Source: Klebsiella pneumoniae
GTDB lineage: Bacteria; Pseudomonadota; Gammaproteobacteria; Ga0077536
Direction: 5' to 3'
DNA length: 64,000 bases
NCBI GenBank assembly: GCA_945862315.1
Contig: CAMAXW010000015.1
Location: 1 to 64,000, forward strand
Part shown: positions 16,933-26,063 of the stretch, in pieces
How positions within the stretch are numbered: the first letter of the stretch is position 1
Layout: each line of letters starts with the position of its first letter
Notes under the pieces: generated by a model
The model's input: only the letters and a program-made list of their open reading frames with translations
Database searches by the model: none
What the model was told of the DNA's origin: nothing
Made by a program: the position numbers and the translations under genes

Positions 16933-18402
16933 TTAGGCTAGCGCCACACTCTCGAAGGCATCGGCGTCGCTGCGCGCGGTCTCGGCGCTGAAGGCGTCCA
17001 TCGACTTCGGCCATTGCGTCACAAAACGGCCACTGGCAGAGCGATAGTAGTACTCGCTGCCACACTCGGCCTGCCACACATCGACAGCGCGAATTTCCCG
17101 CTGAATGTCATCGTTGAAGGCATTCATGACGTCGGGCCGCACGTCAATCCACGCAATGCGCTCGGCGGCCATGCGTTTAATCTGGCGCACGATGTAACCA
17201 ACCTGCTGTTCAATCATGTACAGAATGCAACCCTGATTGGTGTTGGGGCCATAAAGCATAAACAGGTTGGGAAAGCCCGCCGTGGTGATCCCTAAATACG
17301 CCTGCGCGCCATCGCTCCACGCATCCTCGAGGCGGCGGGCAGCGCGCCCCACCACATCAATCGCGGCCAAGTATTTAGTGGTTTTGAAACCGGTGGAATA
17401 CACAATGGTATCGACTTCGCGCAGGGTGCCATCTGCGGTGACAATACCGGTGCTCGTCACCCGTTCGATGTCCTCGGTAATCAGCGCCACATTGGCGCGG
17501 TTGAATACCGGATAGTAGACATCCGAAAACAACGGGCGCCGGCAGCCAAACGGGTGGTTTGGTGTCAGCTTGCGGCGGGTTTCCAAATCGTCAACCCCAG
17601 CCAAGCGCTCCAAACCCGCACGCTCTATCCCGGCCAGCACTTCTTTGTCGTTGAAAGTGCACAGGGTGTTCCAGGTTTTATAAATATCATCGCGGCTGCG
17701 CTGCACAGCACCCGGGTCCTCGCGAAAGCGTTGTAGTTCGGCCGCGTTATAGGGGGTGTTGCCTTTAGGCACTACCCAGTTCGCCGTGCGCTGATAGAGA
17801 TCCAAACTGCCTACTTTGGGCGCAATTTCCGGCACGAATTGAATCGCGCTGGCGGCAATGCCGATCACACCCACGCGCTGACCGGTGAGGTCGTGGTCGT
17901 GGTTCCAACGCGCCGAATGGAACGTCGTGCCTTTGAAATCCTCCATGCCGGGAATCTTTGGCCACACGATTTCGTTGAACATCCCCAGCGCGCTCACCAC
18001 GAAGCGGGCGTGGATGACGTCCCCTTCTTGGGTCGTCAGCCGCCACTCACCGGTGGTTTCTTGCCAAGCGAGTGCCGCCACCCCAGTGTTAAAACGCATA
18101 TGCGAACGCAGTTCGTATTTGTCGGCACAGTGATTGAGATAGTCCCGAATTTCCGCATGCCCCGCGAACGGCTGGGTCCAGTGCGGATTGGGCTCGAAGG
18201 AAAAAGAATACAGGTGCGATTGCACATCGCATTCGGCGCCCGGATATTGGTTATGCCACCACGTGCCGCCCACGCCCGCGGCCTTCTCCAAAATAATGAA
18301 ATCATTAATGCCGGCCTGTTTCAGTTGGATGGCCATGCACAGCCCACCACCGCCGGCACCGATGATAACGATCTGCTGGTGCTTATTTTCTGGTTGATTC
18401 AT
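16933..18402 (-). CDS. Flavin-containing / Baeyer-Villiger-type monooxygenase
   Basis: A 489-residue two-dinucleotide flavoprotein. The FAD motif GAGGGG is at 15-20, followed by the class-typical GGTWWHNQYPGAECDV. The stretch FKGTTFHSARW (about 155) matches the BVMO fingerprint FxGxxxHxxxW, though the next residue is Asn rather than Pro or Asp. The NADPH motif lies near GQRVGVIGIAASAIQ. Such enzymes insert oxygen into ketones or oxidise N/S atoms. A steroid- or terpenoid-like ketone substrate would fit the neighbourhood, but this is inference. It is a single gene, convergent with the AraC gene. Confidence 0.9.
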   Translation of the reverse strand: MNQPENKHQQIVIIGAGGGGLCMAIQLKQAGINDFIILEKAAGVGGTWWHNQYPGAECDVQSHLYSFSFEPNPHWTQPFAGHAEIRDYLNHCADKYELRSHMRFNTGVAALAWQETTGEWRLTTQEGDVIHARFVVSALGMFNEIVWPKIPGMEDFKGTTFHSARWNHDHDLTGQRVGVIGIAASAIQFVPEIAPKVGSLDLYQRTANWVVPKGNTPYNAAELQRFREDPGAVQRSRDDIYKTWNTLCTFNDKEVLAGIERAGLERLAGVDDLETRRKLTPNHPFGCRRPLFSDVYYPVFNRANVALITEDIERVTSTGIVTADGTLREVDTIVYSTGFKTTKYLAAIDVVGRAARRLEDAWSDGAQAYLGITTAGFPNLFMLYGPNTNQGCILYMIEQQVGYIVRQIKRMAAERIAWIDVRPDVMNAFNDDIQREIRAVDVWQAECGSEYYYRSASGRFVTQWPKSMDAFSAETARSDADAFESVALA

Positions 18403-18502
18403 GACGCCTCTCTCTCTTTTATAATTTCAACCGGATCCAACCTCAGGGGTTGCGATCGTCCCTTGCCAATGCTTATTCGCCACAGCCCGCGTGCGGGGAG
18501 GC

Positions 18503-19084
18503 TTAAAGCCCTTGTTCGTCTGCCGCCTGTGCCATTTCTACCGACCACCGCGCTTCTTCTTCGCGAAAAAACAAGGCCTCGCGACGGGGCCGCGCCAGCG
18601 TCGTCGCCCACGCGGCGTAACTCGCCGACACGGCCTGCAGGCTGCTCAGCAACGGGGCGCGGGCAGCGCGGGGCAGGTCCTGATATTCCGTCGCCGCGAT
18701 GTAGCGCTGTTCTAGCACGGCGTTCGCCAGTTCCACGCGCACCTCTGCTCCAAGCTCGGCGCTAAGCGCCACCGCCAACATGGCCTGCCAGTCAGCAAGC
18801 GCCACTGCTAACGCGGCCTGCTCATTGGCGCGCACCATGGCGAGCGCTTCAGCTAAGCGCTCGCGGGCCAAACTCACGGCGAGTCTCATGCGCAGCGCCG
18901 GATCGCGCGCCGCGGCCACCGATCGTTGATCCCACCAACGCTCAGCCCCATAAAAAACGTGGTCCGGCGTCAGACCCGGAGCCGGCAACCACTCGATGCC
19001 GGCGAATGAGTTGATCAGACCATGGCCGGCACCGGCCAAACTGGCCCAACTGAGCGCACACCAGAATACGCTGAGTCGGCGCAT
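18503..19084 (-). CDS. Small exported protein, DUF5667-like
   Basis: A 193-residue protein with a signal peptide (1 to about 19, MRRLSVFWCALSWASLAGAG) and a mature helical, Ala- and Glu-rich body. The segment LPAPGLTPDHVFYGAERWWDQ resembles the start of DUF5667 proteins, whose function is unknown. It is the last gene of a four-gene operon; its ATG overlaps the TAA of the lipoprotein gene (TAATG). It may be an accessory factor for the lipoprotein or the barrel protein. No catalytic residues are recognisable. Confidence 0.75.
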   Translation of the reverse strand: MRRLSVFWCALSWASLAGAGHGLINSFAGIEWLPAPGLTPDHVFYGAERWWDQRSVAAARDPALRMRLAVSLARERLAEALAMVRANEQAALAVALADWQAMLAVALSAELGAEVRVELANAVLEQRYIAATEYQDLPRAARAPLLSSLQAVSASYAAWATTLARPRREALFFREEEARWSVEMAQAADEQGL

Positions 19085-20040
19085 TAGGTCGACGGCACGA
19101 TGCTGTGCAGCAAAGGCACATCCCCGCCCGGATCGGCTTGCACGTCCAACATAAACCGAAACACGCTGGGGGTTCCACCCGGCGCCAGCTGCAAAAAAAT
19201 GACATAGATCCCGGCACTGGGGAAAGTATGCCGCAGCGGCACAGACGGCCCCGGGTAGACCAACTTTGCCGGCAACGACATCATCTGCAACATCATCGCG
19301 GCCGAGTGACCGGCCATCGGCGTGGCCCCGTGCATGCCGGTCATTAACGCGGCCATTTGCGGCGTAAAACTATGGGCGTGGCTAAACGATTCACCATCTA
19401 TACGCCAAATGGCGGCGTGCACTTCAGCGCCTAGCAGCAGCTGCAGATTGGTCACTGGCAAGCCGTGACGGGTGAGCGTGATCACCAGTTCTACCTCATG
19501 GCCTGCCAGCGGGCGCTCGGGCGACACGGTCAACTGGGCCTGCACATCGCCCACGGTGTGCTCGCGGGCTAAATCCACGCTGACGTTCGGCGCGGGCAGC
19601 GGCTGGCCAACGGTCACCTCGAAGCGTTTTTGCCAACTGCGGTCGCGATGCGTGAACTCGCTTTGTATGCGGTACGCCCCACGCGTGGGGAAACGATAAA
19701 CAAATTGAAACCGACCCGCGGCCAGATCGGCCGCCGTGAGCGGCGCAAAATCTTCGTGATGAAGGTGTGCAAAGTGGGTGAAATCGCGGGCCACGATGAA
19801 GGTATGAATGCGCCGCTCGTGCACGATTTGCAAATCGCTCACCGGTGCCTCATCGGCACCATGTGAGAGCGCAAAACTTAGCGTGGTGTCAACCTCAGGC
19901 GCGGGCGCCGCAGGGCTGAGCGTGAGCGCCAAGCGGTAGGGGCCGGCGGGCGTCCCCAACAGCGGCGCCGCTGGCCGCTCGCAGGCACTCAGACATAACA
20001 CCGCCAGCAGTCCCCAAACGACGCGCCCCAGAGGTTCCAC
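19084..20040 (-). CDS. Lipoprotein with two YtkA/FixH-like domains and His/Met-rich motifs
   Basis: A 318-residue lipoprotein: lipobox LSAC with acylated Cys20. Two similar beta-sandwich halves follow. Each has a histidine cluster (FIVARDFTHFAHLHHEDF at 81-98; EVHAAIWRIDGESFSHAHSF at 206-225) and a later 'FPT.GAY' or 'FPSAGIY' strand. Between them and the end lies a Met/His-rich stretch, MTGMHGATPMAGHSAAMM (233-250). Such residues often bind copper. The resemblance to YtkA-like domains is by pattern only. It sits between the DUF1329 gene (30 bases upstream) and the small exported protein gene. A role in periplasmic metal handling is inferred. Confidence 0.7.
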   Translation of the reverse strand: MEPLGRVVWGLLAVLCLSACERPAAPLLGTPAGPYRLALTLSPAAPAPEVDTTLSFALSHGADEAPVSDLQIVHERRIHTFIVARDFTHFAHLHHEDFAPLTAADLAAGRFQFVYRFPTRGAYRIQSEFTHRDRSWQKRFEVTVGQPLPAPNVSVDLAREHTVGDVQAQLTVSPERPLAGHEVELVITLTRHGLPVTNLQLLLGAEVHAAIWRIDGESFSHAHSFTPQMAALMTGMHGATPMAGHSAAMMLQMMSLPAKLVYPGPSVPLRHTFPSAGIYVIFLQLAPGGTPSVFRFMLDVQADPGGDVPLLHSIVPST

Positions 20041-20070
20041 TCTATGTTCTCCATCACCCGCGAGGGCGGG

Positions 20071-21417
20071 CTATTTGCTGGGCTCGGCGGCCGCGCCAAA
20101 CACCAAATGCCCCGCCGCCTCCTGCGCCTTCACACGTTCTAGCAAGTCCGCCGGGAGCGCGATTTTCCGCAAGTCGGGGAAGCGCCCTTCATACAGTTGC
20201 GGGCGCAAAAAATATTGCTTGGGGTCGTCGATGAGGGTCTGCGATTTAATAGGCTCTACCAGCCACTGTCGGCGCATAAATTCCGGGGTGAAAATCATGC
20301 CTGATTGCTCAGCAGTCCAAGGGTGCGGCCGCACCCCATCGTGCAGGCTGTAGCTCATGATGTCGTGTTCCAAGTCCCAGTACAGGGTGATCAGCGCCGC
20401 ATAACCGAAGCCATCAGGCAGTGCGGTGTTGCTGCGTTTGGCATCGCGTACCTCGATCATAATCAGCTCGCCCTTGGCGTTGTATTTCTCCATGCGCACG
20501 GGATAAAAATAATGTTTATCCAGCCAGTAAATGAGCGTCTTTTCGTTGTAGTCCGGCAGCAGATCCTCGCGCGTCGTGGCCTTCACAACCCAGCAATCAA
20601 TACCACCATCGGGTCGATAAAAAGGATAGTCATCCCCCATCGGCTTGATTGCCCCAGTGGGTACTTCCACGAAGCCCTTGTCGGCCACATTAAACGTGAT
20701 CGTCGGTCGAGTATCCGGAAAGCGGACGGTTTGGTGGACCACATCGGTGCCCACCAGCTGCCACTGAAACTCCCACGGATCGCGCCCAATGACGTCATCG
20801 AAAGTTTGCGCGTTATCCGGAAAGCGTTGGTCGCGGCGCGGCTGGGGCTGACGCCGCACGCGCCGCAGTTCGGGCGAGTAAATGAAAAAATCCATCTTCG
20901 TGCGATGCGTCGCATCGGTGCGATAGGGAATCCACAGCTGCTGCTCGGCTTCGCTTTGCGGCGGGAAGGTGCTGTAGATCACCCAGCGGGAGTACTCTTG
21001 GCCCGCCGGCAGATCGTAGAGATAACTCGCCAAGCCTGGCGCCGTGGATTGCCACACATACGACACCCCAACACCTTGGTTGATATAGCCCGAGCCGGTG
21101 ATGACCCCAAAAACGTCCACCAGGCTCTGCGGCCAGCGTCCCATATGCACGAACTCCGCCGCACGATAGCCCATTTCCTCCGCCGTATAGGGTGCTTGGA
21201 ATGGATAAGGCTCGGCCGGCAGATAGGCCACTTTGGCGTCGCGCGGGGTGTCGGTGGCGGGATCAAGCGCCGCCCGCTCGTCCGCGCTGAGTTGGTCCAG
21301 CGTGCGCCAAGTCGGCTCCTCAGCGTAAGTCCATGGGCTATTCAATGCCGCCAGCAGCAGGCCCCCACAGCACCACCCGAACCCCCGCTTGCGGCGCGAT
21401 GCAGCGTCAGAATTCAT
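20071..21417 (-). CDS. DUF1329-family periplasmic protein
   Basis: A 448-residue exported protein with an N-terminal signal region (hydrophobic 16-30, cleavage near TYAEE). The body matches DUF1329 in length and in phrases such as SGYINQGVGVSYVW, DVIGRDPWEFQWQLVG and YYPVRMEKYNAKGELI-like text. The fold is LolA/LppX-like and suspected to carry lipids or hydrophobic molecules; no enzyme activity is known. The start overlaps the end of the DUF1302 gene by 11 bases. DUF1329 and DUF1302 genes usually occur as a pair, which supports both calls. Confidence 0.88.
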   Translation of the reverse strand: MNSDAASRRKRGFGWCCGGLLLAALNSPWTYAEEPTWRTLDQLSADERAALDPATDTPRDAKVAYLPAEPYPFQAPYTAEEMGYRAAEFVHMGRWPQSLVDVFGVITGSGYINQGVGVSYVWQSTAPGLASYLYDLPAGQEYSRWVIYSTFPPQSEAEQQLWIPYRTDATHRTKMDFFIYSPELRRVRRQPQPRRDQRFPDNAQTFDDVIGRDPWEFQWQLVGTDVVHQTVRFPDTRPTITFNVADKGFVEVPTGAIKPMGDDYPFYRPDGGIDCWVVKATTREDLLPDYNEKTLIYWLDKHYFYPVRMEKYNAKGELIMIEVRDAKRSNTALPDGFGYAALITLYWDLEHDIMSYSLHDGVRPHPWTAEQSGMIFTPEFMRRQWLVEPIKSQTLIDDPKQYFLRPQLYEGRFPDLRKIALPADLLERVKAQEAAGHLVFGAAAEPSK

Positions 21418-22951
21418 AGTTTAGCTCCCAGCCAAAGTTATCCCATTTGTCGTATTGACCGTAGAAACCGGTCGACTCGCCGCCGTCGTAGCTGTTGTAA
21501 ACCAACTGCGTGTTGATGAACTGGGAAATTTTGTATTTCACCCGCAGTTTGGTCTTCACCCCCTGCCAGACATTTACTGGCCCACTGAGCATGGGGAATA
21601 CGGTCAGTTGAGCGCTTAGGCGGTCACGGCTAAAGGCAAACGGTCGGGACAAATAGACCAACGGAATGAGCGTCCACTCATCGGAAATGCCACCACCAAA
21701 GCCGTAGCCCAGCGAGGAATTCCAGTCAAAAGTCTGGTAGTACGCCGCCTGAAAAATCAGCGTGGTGTTAGCCGGCATACCAAACTCAGCGGCCACCGCC
21801 GCGCGCAGCGTGTCGCGCTCGAGGGTGGCGTCGGTGTTGGCCCCCAAGCGTGCCGCGGCCTGTTTTGAATAATCCACAAAGACCACACCTTTGGTCAGCA
21901 ACGCCTCAACCCTGAGCACCACCGGCAGCGCACCCACCACCGGCATTTGGGCCAAGGTGGTGGCGTAGTCGGCGGTCGCCCCGAAGTGATGCAAGCGCGC
22001 ATGTTCACCTTCTAAGCGCAGCGCCGCCTGCCCGTTCACCAGTTGCGTGCCTAGCACGTGGTCAACGGCATTGCGGTCCCACAGATAGGCGTAGATGAAA
22101 CCGTAGGTCAGTGCGCCCATCGCGCGGTCAAAACGCACGCCGTATTCGTGATCTTTAAAGTCGCCACCGCGCGGGGTGCGGGTTGCCAGTCGGATATCGT
22201 TACCCGGCGGCGGGATTTGCGGTGAATACCATGGCGATCCCGGCTGCGCCTGGCGGTCTGATTCAAAATCAAAGATATAGAGGAACTGTAATGAATTGTT
22301 GCCGAAGTGGAACGTCGTGTTGACCATCCACATGGGCAGGCGTCGCCATTCGTAGTCTTCGCTTTCGAGCTGCGCGCTTTCGCTGCGATCCATCGCATTG
22401 ATAATATCGATGAACTGCCCGTCCATTTTGCCCCACGACACCTGTTGCTTACCCACGAGCAGATCGAAACTCGGCGTGCGGTAGCTGACGTAGAGTTCGC
22501 GCAGCACTTGTTCGGCGCTGTTGTAGAGTTTTACGGAGGAGTCGTGGCGGTCGGCATAAAGACCCTGCGAGCTCTGCCAGTCGTAGGCACCGTCATACAT
22601 GCCATACACGACCGAATTCAGGTCCAGGCCGTCGGCCACATGGTAGGTGGATTCCAGCTGCAGCAAGGTTTGCAGTTGCAGAAACCGGAAGTCTTGATTG
22701 CGATAGCCCACTTTCTCGTGCGGCTGGATTAAGACGTCGATGGATTCGCGCAGATAACCTTTGAAAGTTAAACGCGGCGAGAGGCGCTCAACCGGTTTGC
22801 GCACGTAAGTGCCCAGCGGATTGAAGGTGGCCATGGTGCGATCGAAACTCGATAGCGCATCATAAAAGGCCCCGGCTCGCGCCATGCTGGGCAGCGCGCC
22901 CAGCCATAGGCCCAGGAGCGCGATGGACCAACGAAATCTGGTGTGCGTCAT
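21407..22951 (-). CDS. DUF1302-family outer-membrane beta-barrel protein
   Basis: A 514-residue protein with a signal peptide (MTHTRFRWSIALLGLWLGAL, cleavage after ARA). Alternating aromatic beta strands run throughout and the last strand ends in Phe (WELNYEF), the outer-membrane insertion signal. Phrases such as KQQVSWGKMDG and SLGYGFGGG fit DUF1302, a porin-like family found in degraders of steroids, terpenes and hydrocarbons. The ATG at 22951 is chosen over 22966 because it begins the signal peptide. It is the first gene of the operon that continues with DUF1329, the lipoprotein and the small exported protein. A substrate channel or efflux outlet is the likely role. Confidence 0.88.
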   Translation of the reverse strand: MTHTRFRWSIALLGLWLGALPSMARAGAFYDALSSFDRTMATFNPLGTYVRKPVERLSPRLTFKGYLRESIDVLIQPHEKVGYRNQDFRFLQLQTLLQLESTYHVADGLDLNSVVYGMYDGAYDWQSSQGLYADRHDSSVKLYNSAEQVLRELYVSYRTPSFDLLVGKQQVSWGKMDGQFIDIINAMDRSESAQLESEDYEWRRLPMWMVNTTFHFGNNSLQFLYIFDFESDRQAQPGSPWYSPQIPPPGNDIRLATRTPRGGDFKDHEYGVRFDRAMGALTYGFIYAYLWDRNAVDHVLGTQLVNGQAALRLEGEHARLHHFGATADYATTLAQMPVVGALPVVLRVEALLTKGVVFVDYSKQAAARLGANTDATLERDTLRAAVAAEFGMPANTTLIFQAAYYQTFDWNSSLGYGFGGGISDEWTLIPLVYLSRPFAFSRDRLSAQLTVFPMLSGPVNVWQGVKTKLRVKYKISQFINTQLVYNSYDGGESTGFYGQYDKWDNFGWELNYEF

Positions 22952-23284
22952 GGCTGCCTCTATCACTTGTCAAAGGAGCATAGGGTGTTCGCTGATGGCG
23001 CGCATTCTTGCAGTGCGATAACGCCCTTTTTTAATTCAAACGGAGGGGTTTTTAGGCGCAAAAACCGAGATCTGGTTGCCCTCCGCGGCGCATCAGTCCT
23101 CGGCGTGAGCTCAACCCAAGCCTTAGGCTACGCGTGGCGGCAGCGTGCAGGCGCCAAACTGACGTTGGCCGCGCGGGTAAAAAAAGCGCCGCCGTACGCG
23201 CCAGCCACACGCCCGTTGCACCGGCTGGCAACCAGCGATTGCCGCCCCGCGCAAGTCAGCACAGGGGTGCTGGCGGCCGCCCAT
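22952..23284. other. Upstream region of the DUF1302 operon
   Basis: 333 bases without a gene between the DUF1302 start and the stop of the CoA transferase gene. It must hold the operon promoter, but no confident -35/-10 pair was found. A short inverted repeat GGTTTTT/AAAAACC (23047-23066) beside an AT-rich patch TTTTTTAATTC (23027-23037) is the only visible structure. Confidence 0.5.
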
Positions 23285-24469
23285 TTACACCACTCGGCGC
23301 GCGCGCAAACCGGCAATTTCGGTCTCGTCATAACCCAACTCGCCGAGAATCTCGGCGGTGTGTTCGCCCAGCGTTGGCGCACGACGCCGAATTTGGCCAG
23401 GACTGCCGGAGAGATCAACGGGCAAAGTAGCCACCGGTGCGGGCATGGGTAAGCCCGGATAGTCCACCGGCGTCAGGAAGCCGGCCGCCTGAATATGCGG
23501 GTCGTCTAAAGTTTGCTGCGGCGAGTACACCGGTGCGGCGGGAATGGCTGCCGCCTCAAGTTCAGCCAGCGCCTCCAGCGTGGTGCGCGCGCCGGTCCAT
23601 TCGTTCATGCGCGCAGAAATGAGTTCGCCGTGCTCGGCGCGGCGCTCATCCGTTGAAAAACGGGGATCGCTCAGCCAGTGGTCTTCGCCCATGAGTTTGG
23701 TCCAGCGCTTAAACATCGGATTACCCAGCGCATAGGCCACCAGCCAACCATCGCGCGTACGGAACATGTCGGAAGGTGCACCTGCCACGCCGCGATTAAG
23801 GGTCGCCACGCGGTTGATTTGCGTCAGCTGCTGTTCCACCAACAGGGCGTTATTGAAGGCCACGGCGGTGCGCAACAACGCACCTTCCACTTTTTGACCC
23901 TCACCGGTTTGCGCACGACTCATCAGCGCCGCCAAAGTGCCAAACGCCGCCATCGTCGCACTCCCAAAATCCACCCAACTGGCCACCGCACGCACCGGTT
24001 GCTCCGGCGTGCCGCTTAAATAGGTGGAACCGCACATCGCCTGACCCACGCCGTCAAAACCATGTTTATGGCTCCACGGCCCGCCCGCCCCAAAGGCGGT
24101 CACGGTGGTGAGAATAATGTCGGGTTTGATCTGCCGCAGGCTTTCCAAGTCCAGCCCAAGCGCCCGCAACACATCGGGCGGCAGATTGGCCACCACCACA
24201 TCGGCGCGGGCCACCAGTTGCGCCACGATTTGGCGACCTTCGACGGAAGCCGGGTCGAGCGTCATGCCGCGCTTGTTGCGATTGCAGGGCAAGTACAGCG
24301 CGCCGGTGCCGTCGAGACCCACGGGCGTGAGCCAACGATCCTCGCCCCCACTCAGGCGCTCGACACGAATCACATCCGCGCCCAGATCGCCCAGCAGCGC
24401 AGCGCAGTACGGGCCAGCAATATAACGGCCAAAATCGAGCACCCGGATCCCAGCAAGCACATCGGTCAT
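23285..24469 (-). CDS. Class III CoA transferase (CaiB/BaiF family)
   Basis: A 394-residue enzyme of the formyl-CoA transferase superfamily. The start VLAGIRVLDFGRYIAGPYCAA, GADVIRVERL, the NRNKRGMTLD segment and VVANLPPDVL are family blocks. The catalytic Asp should lie in the GFDGVGQAMCG region or the preceding loop. It moves CoA between carboxylic acids and is common in terpenoid, steroid and aromatic catabolism. GAGAGGA precedes the ATG. It is divergent from the amidase gene 132 bases away. The natural substrate is unknown. Confidence 0.92.
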   Translation of the reverse strand: MTDVLAGIRVLDFGRYIAGPYCAALLGDLGADVIRVERLSGGEDRWLTPVGLDGTGALYLPCNRNKRGMTLDPASVEGRQIVAQLVARADVVVANLPPDVLRALGLDLESLRQIKPDIILTTVTAFGAGGPWSHKHGFDGVGQAMCGSTYLSGTPEQPVRAVASWVDFGSATMAAFGTLAALMSRAQTGEGQKVEGALLRTAVAFNNALLVEQQLTQINRVATLNRGVAGAPSDMFRTRDGWLVAYALGNPMFKRWTKLMGEDHWLSDPRFSTDERRAEHGELISARMNEWTGARTTLEALAELEAAAIPAAPVYSPQQTLDDPHIQAAGFLTPVDYPGLPMPAPVATLPVDLSGSPGQIRRRAPTLGEHTAEILGELGYDETEIAGLRARRVV

Positions 24470-24601
24470 GTTGTTGTCCTCTCAGACTGGTGAGCGCCGC
24501 GCGCTCGCAAGGGGGAAATAATAACAGCGTGGGCAAATGACTCGACGCTTGGCCCATAGCGGCCCCATCATCGGGCTTGCTCCGATCATAAGGCTAGCCC
24601 G

Positions 24602-26020
24602 ATGCACGCCATCAACGAACTGCTCACTCAGACCATCACCCAAGTGGCGCCACTGCTGGCGCGCGGCGAAGTATCGCCGGTCGAATTAGTCGAGGCCCAA
24701 CTAGCGCGCATTGCCGCACTCGACGGTGAACTGCACAGCTATGTCCTCGTCACCGCCGAACTGGCCCGCACCCAGGCGCGCACCGCCGAGCAGGAAATTC
24801 GCGCCGGCCGCTATCTGGGCCCGCTGCACGGCATGCCCCTAGGGCTGAAAGATTTAATTTGCACCCAAGGCATACCCACCACCTGCGCATCGAGCATTCT
24901 GCGGGACTTCAAACCGCTATTTGATGCCGCGCTGGTGGAGCGCTTCAACGCCGCGGGCGCGGTGTGTCTGGGCAAGCTCAACCTCACCGAATTCGCGCTC
25001 TATGGTTACCACCCAGCGTTGACCTATCCGCGTAATCCCTGGCATGTCGAGCATTCCGCGGGCGTGTCGTCGAGTGGCTCCGGGGTCGCTACGGCGGCGT
25101 CTTTATGCTTTGGTGCCGTCGGCACCGATACCGGGGGATCGATCCGGTTTCCAGCGGCCGCGTGCGGCATCGTGGGCCTCAAACCTACGTTTGGGAAAGT
25201 CTCACGCCACGGGGTTTTTCCGCTCGCCGACACCCTCGACCACATCGGCCCCATGACCCGCAGCGTGGCCGACTGCGCGTTAATGCTCAGCGTGATGGAA
25301 GGTCGTGACGAGCGCGATCCCGCCACGCGCAGCGACCCCAAGGTCGACTATTGCGCCGAAATCGCGCGCGGCGCCGCCGGCTTGCGGGTTGGCATCGACC
25401 GTGACTACTGCACCCAAGACACTGACTCGGCCATGACGGATGCCACGTTCCGCGCCTGCTTCATCCTGCATGGCCAACAGCTGGCAGTGCAGGACATCGA
25501 CTTGAGCGGACTGACCCAAGTCTGCGACTACTGGCTGCCAACTTGTGCCGTGGACGCCCTACTGCGGCACCGCGAATGGTTCCCGGCGCGCGCTGCCGAA
25601 TACGGCCCGGTGTTCCGGGCGTTGTTGGAATATGGCCTGACGGTGAGCGCAGAAGACTATGCGCGCGGACAAAAATTGCGGCAGATTACCACCGCTTTAT
25701 TAGCGCAAGCCTTCCAGCACGTAGACGTCATTCTGTGCCCCGCCGCACCCGCGCCAGCGCTGCTCCAAAGTCTATTCCCACCCCAGCAAGTGGCCCCGCC
25801 GGAGGCCGTGGCACGCCTGGTGCGCTACAGCGCGCCGACCAATTTCAGCGGCCATCCTGCCCTCACCCTACCGAATGGATTTACGCCGGAAGGCCTGCCC
25901 ACCGCGATGCAGTTTATCGGCCGCCACGGTGAGGAAGCGACGCTGTTTCGGGTGGCCGCCGCCTATGAGCGCGCCACCAGTTGGCAGCAACGGCGCCCGC
26001 CTCTCGGCGTGACGGCCTAA
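24602..26020 (+). CDS. Amidase-signature hydrolase
   Basis: A 472-residue amidase-signature enzyme with the Ser-cisSer-Lys triad: Lys in MPLGLKDLI (about 81), the central serines in AGVSSSGSGVATA, and the nucleophile in GTDTGGSIRFPAA. The Gly/Ser-rich core and overall length fit acylamidases and aryl amidases. A GatA role is unlikely because gatB/gatC are absent and the protein is in a catabolic region. The substrate is unknown. It reads toward a convergent P450 gene with only 43 bases between them. Confidence 0.92.
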   Translation: MHAINELLTQTITQVAPLLARGEVSPVELVEAQLARIAALDGELHSYVLVTAELARTQARTAEQEIRAGRYLGPLHGMPLGLKDLICTQGIPTTCASSILRDFKPLFDAALVERFNAAGAVCLGKLNLTEFALYGYHPALTYPRNPWHVEHSAGVSSSGSGVATAASLCFGAVGTDTGGSIRFPAAACGIVGLKPTFGKVSRHGVFPLADTLDHIGPMTRSVADCALMLSVMEGRDERDPATRSDPKVDYCAEIARGAAGLRVGIDRDYCTQDTDSAMTDATFRACFILHGQQLAVQDIDLSGLTQVCDYWLPTCAVDALLRHREWFPARAAEYGPVFRALLEYGLTVSAEDYARGQKLRQITTALLAQAFQHVDVILCPAAPAPALLQSLFPPQQVAPPEAVARLVRYSAPTNFSGHPALTLPNGFTPEGLPTAMQFIGRHGEEATLFRVAAAYERATSWQQRRPPLGVTA

Positions 26021-26063
26021 GCGCCACGGCGCGGTTCCCCGCCATAACGCCACCCGGATAGCG

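Noticed and set aside
23047-23066. GGTTTTT/AAAAACC inverted repeat as terminator of the CoA transferase gene
   Set aside because: More than 200 bases from the stop codon, weak A/T stem, no T run after it.
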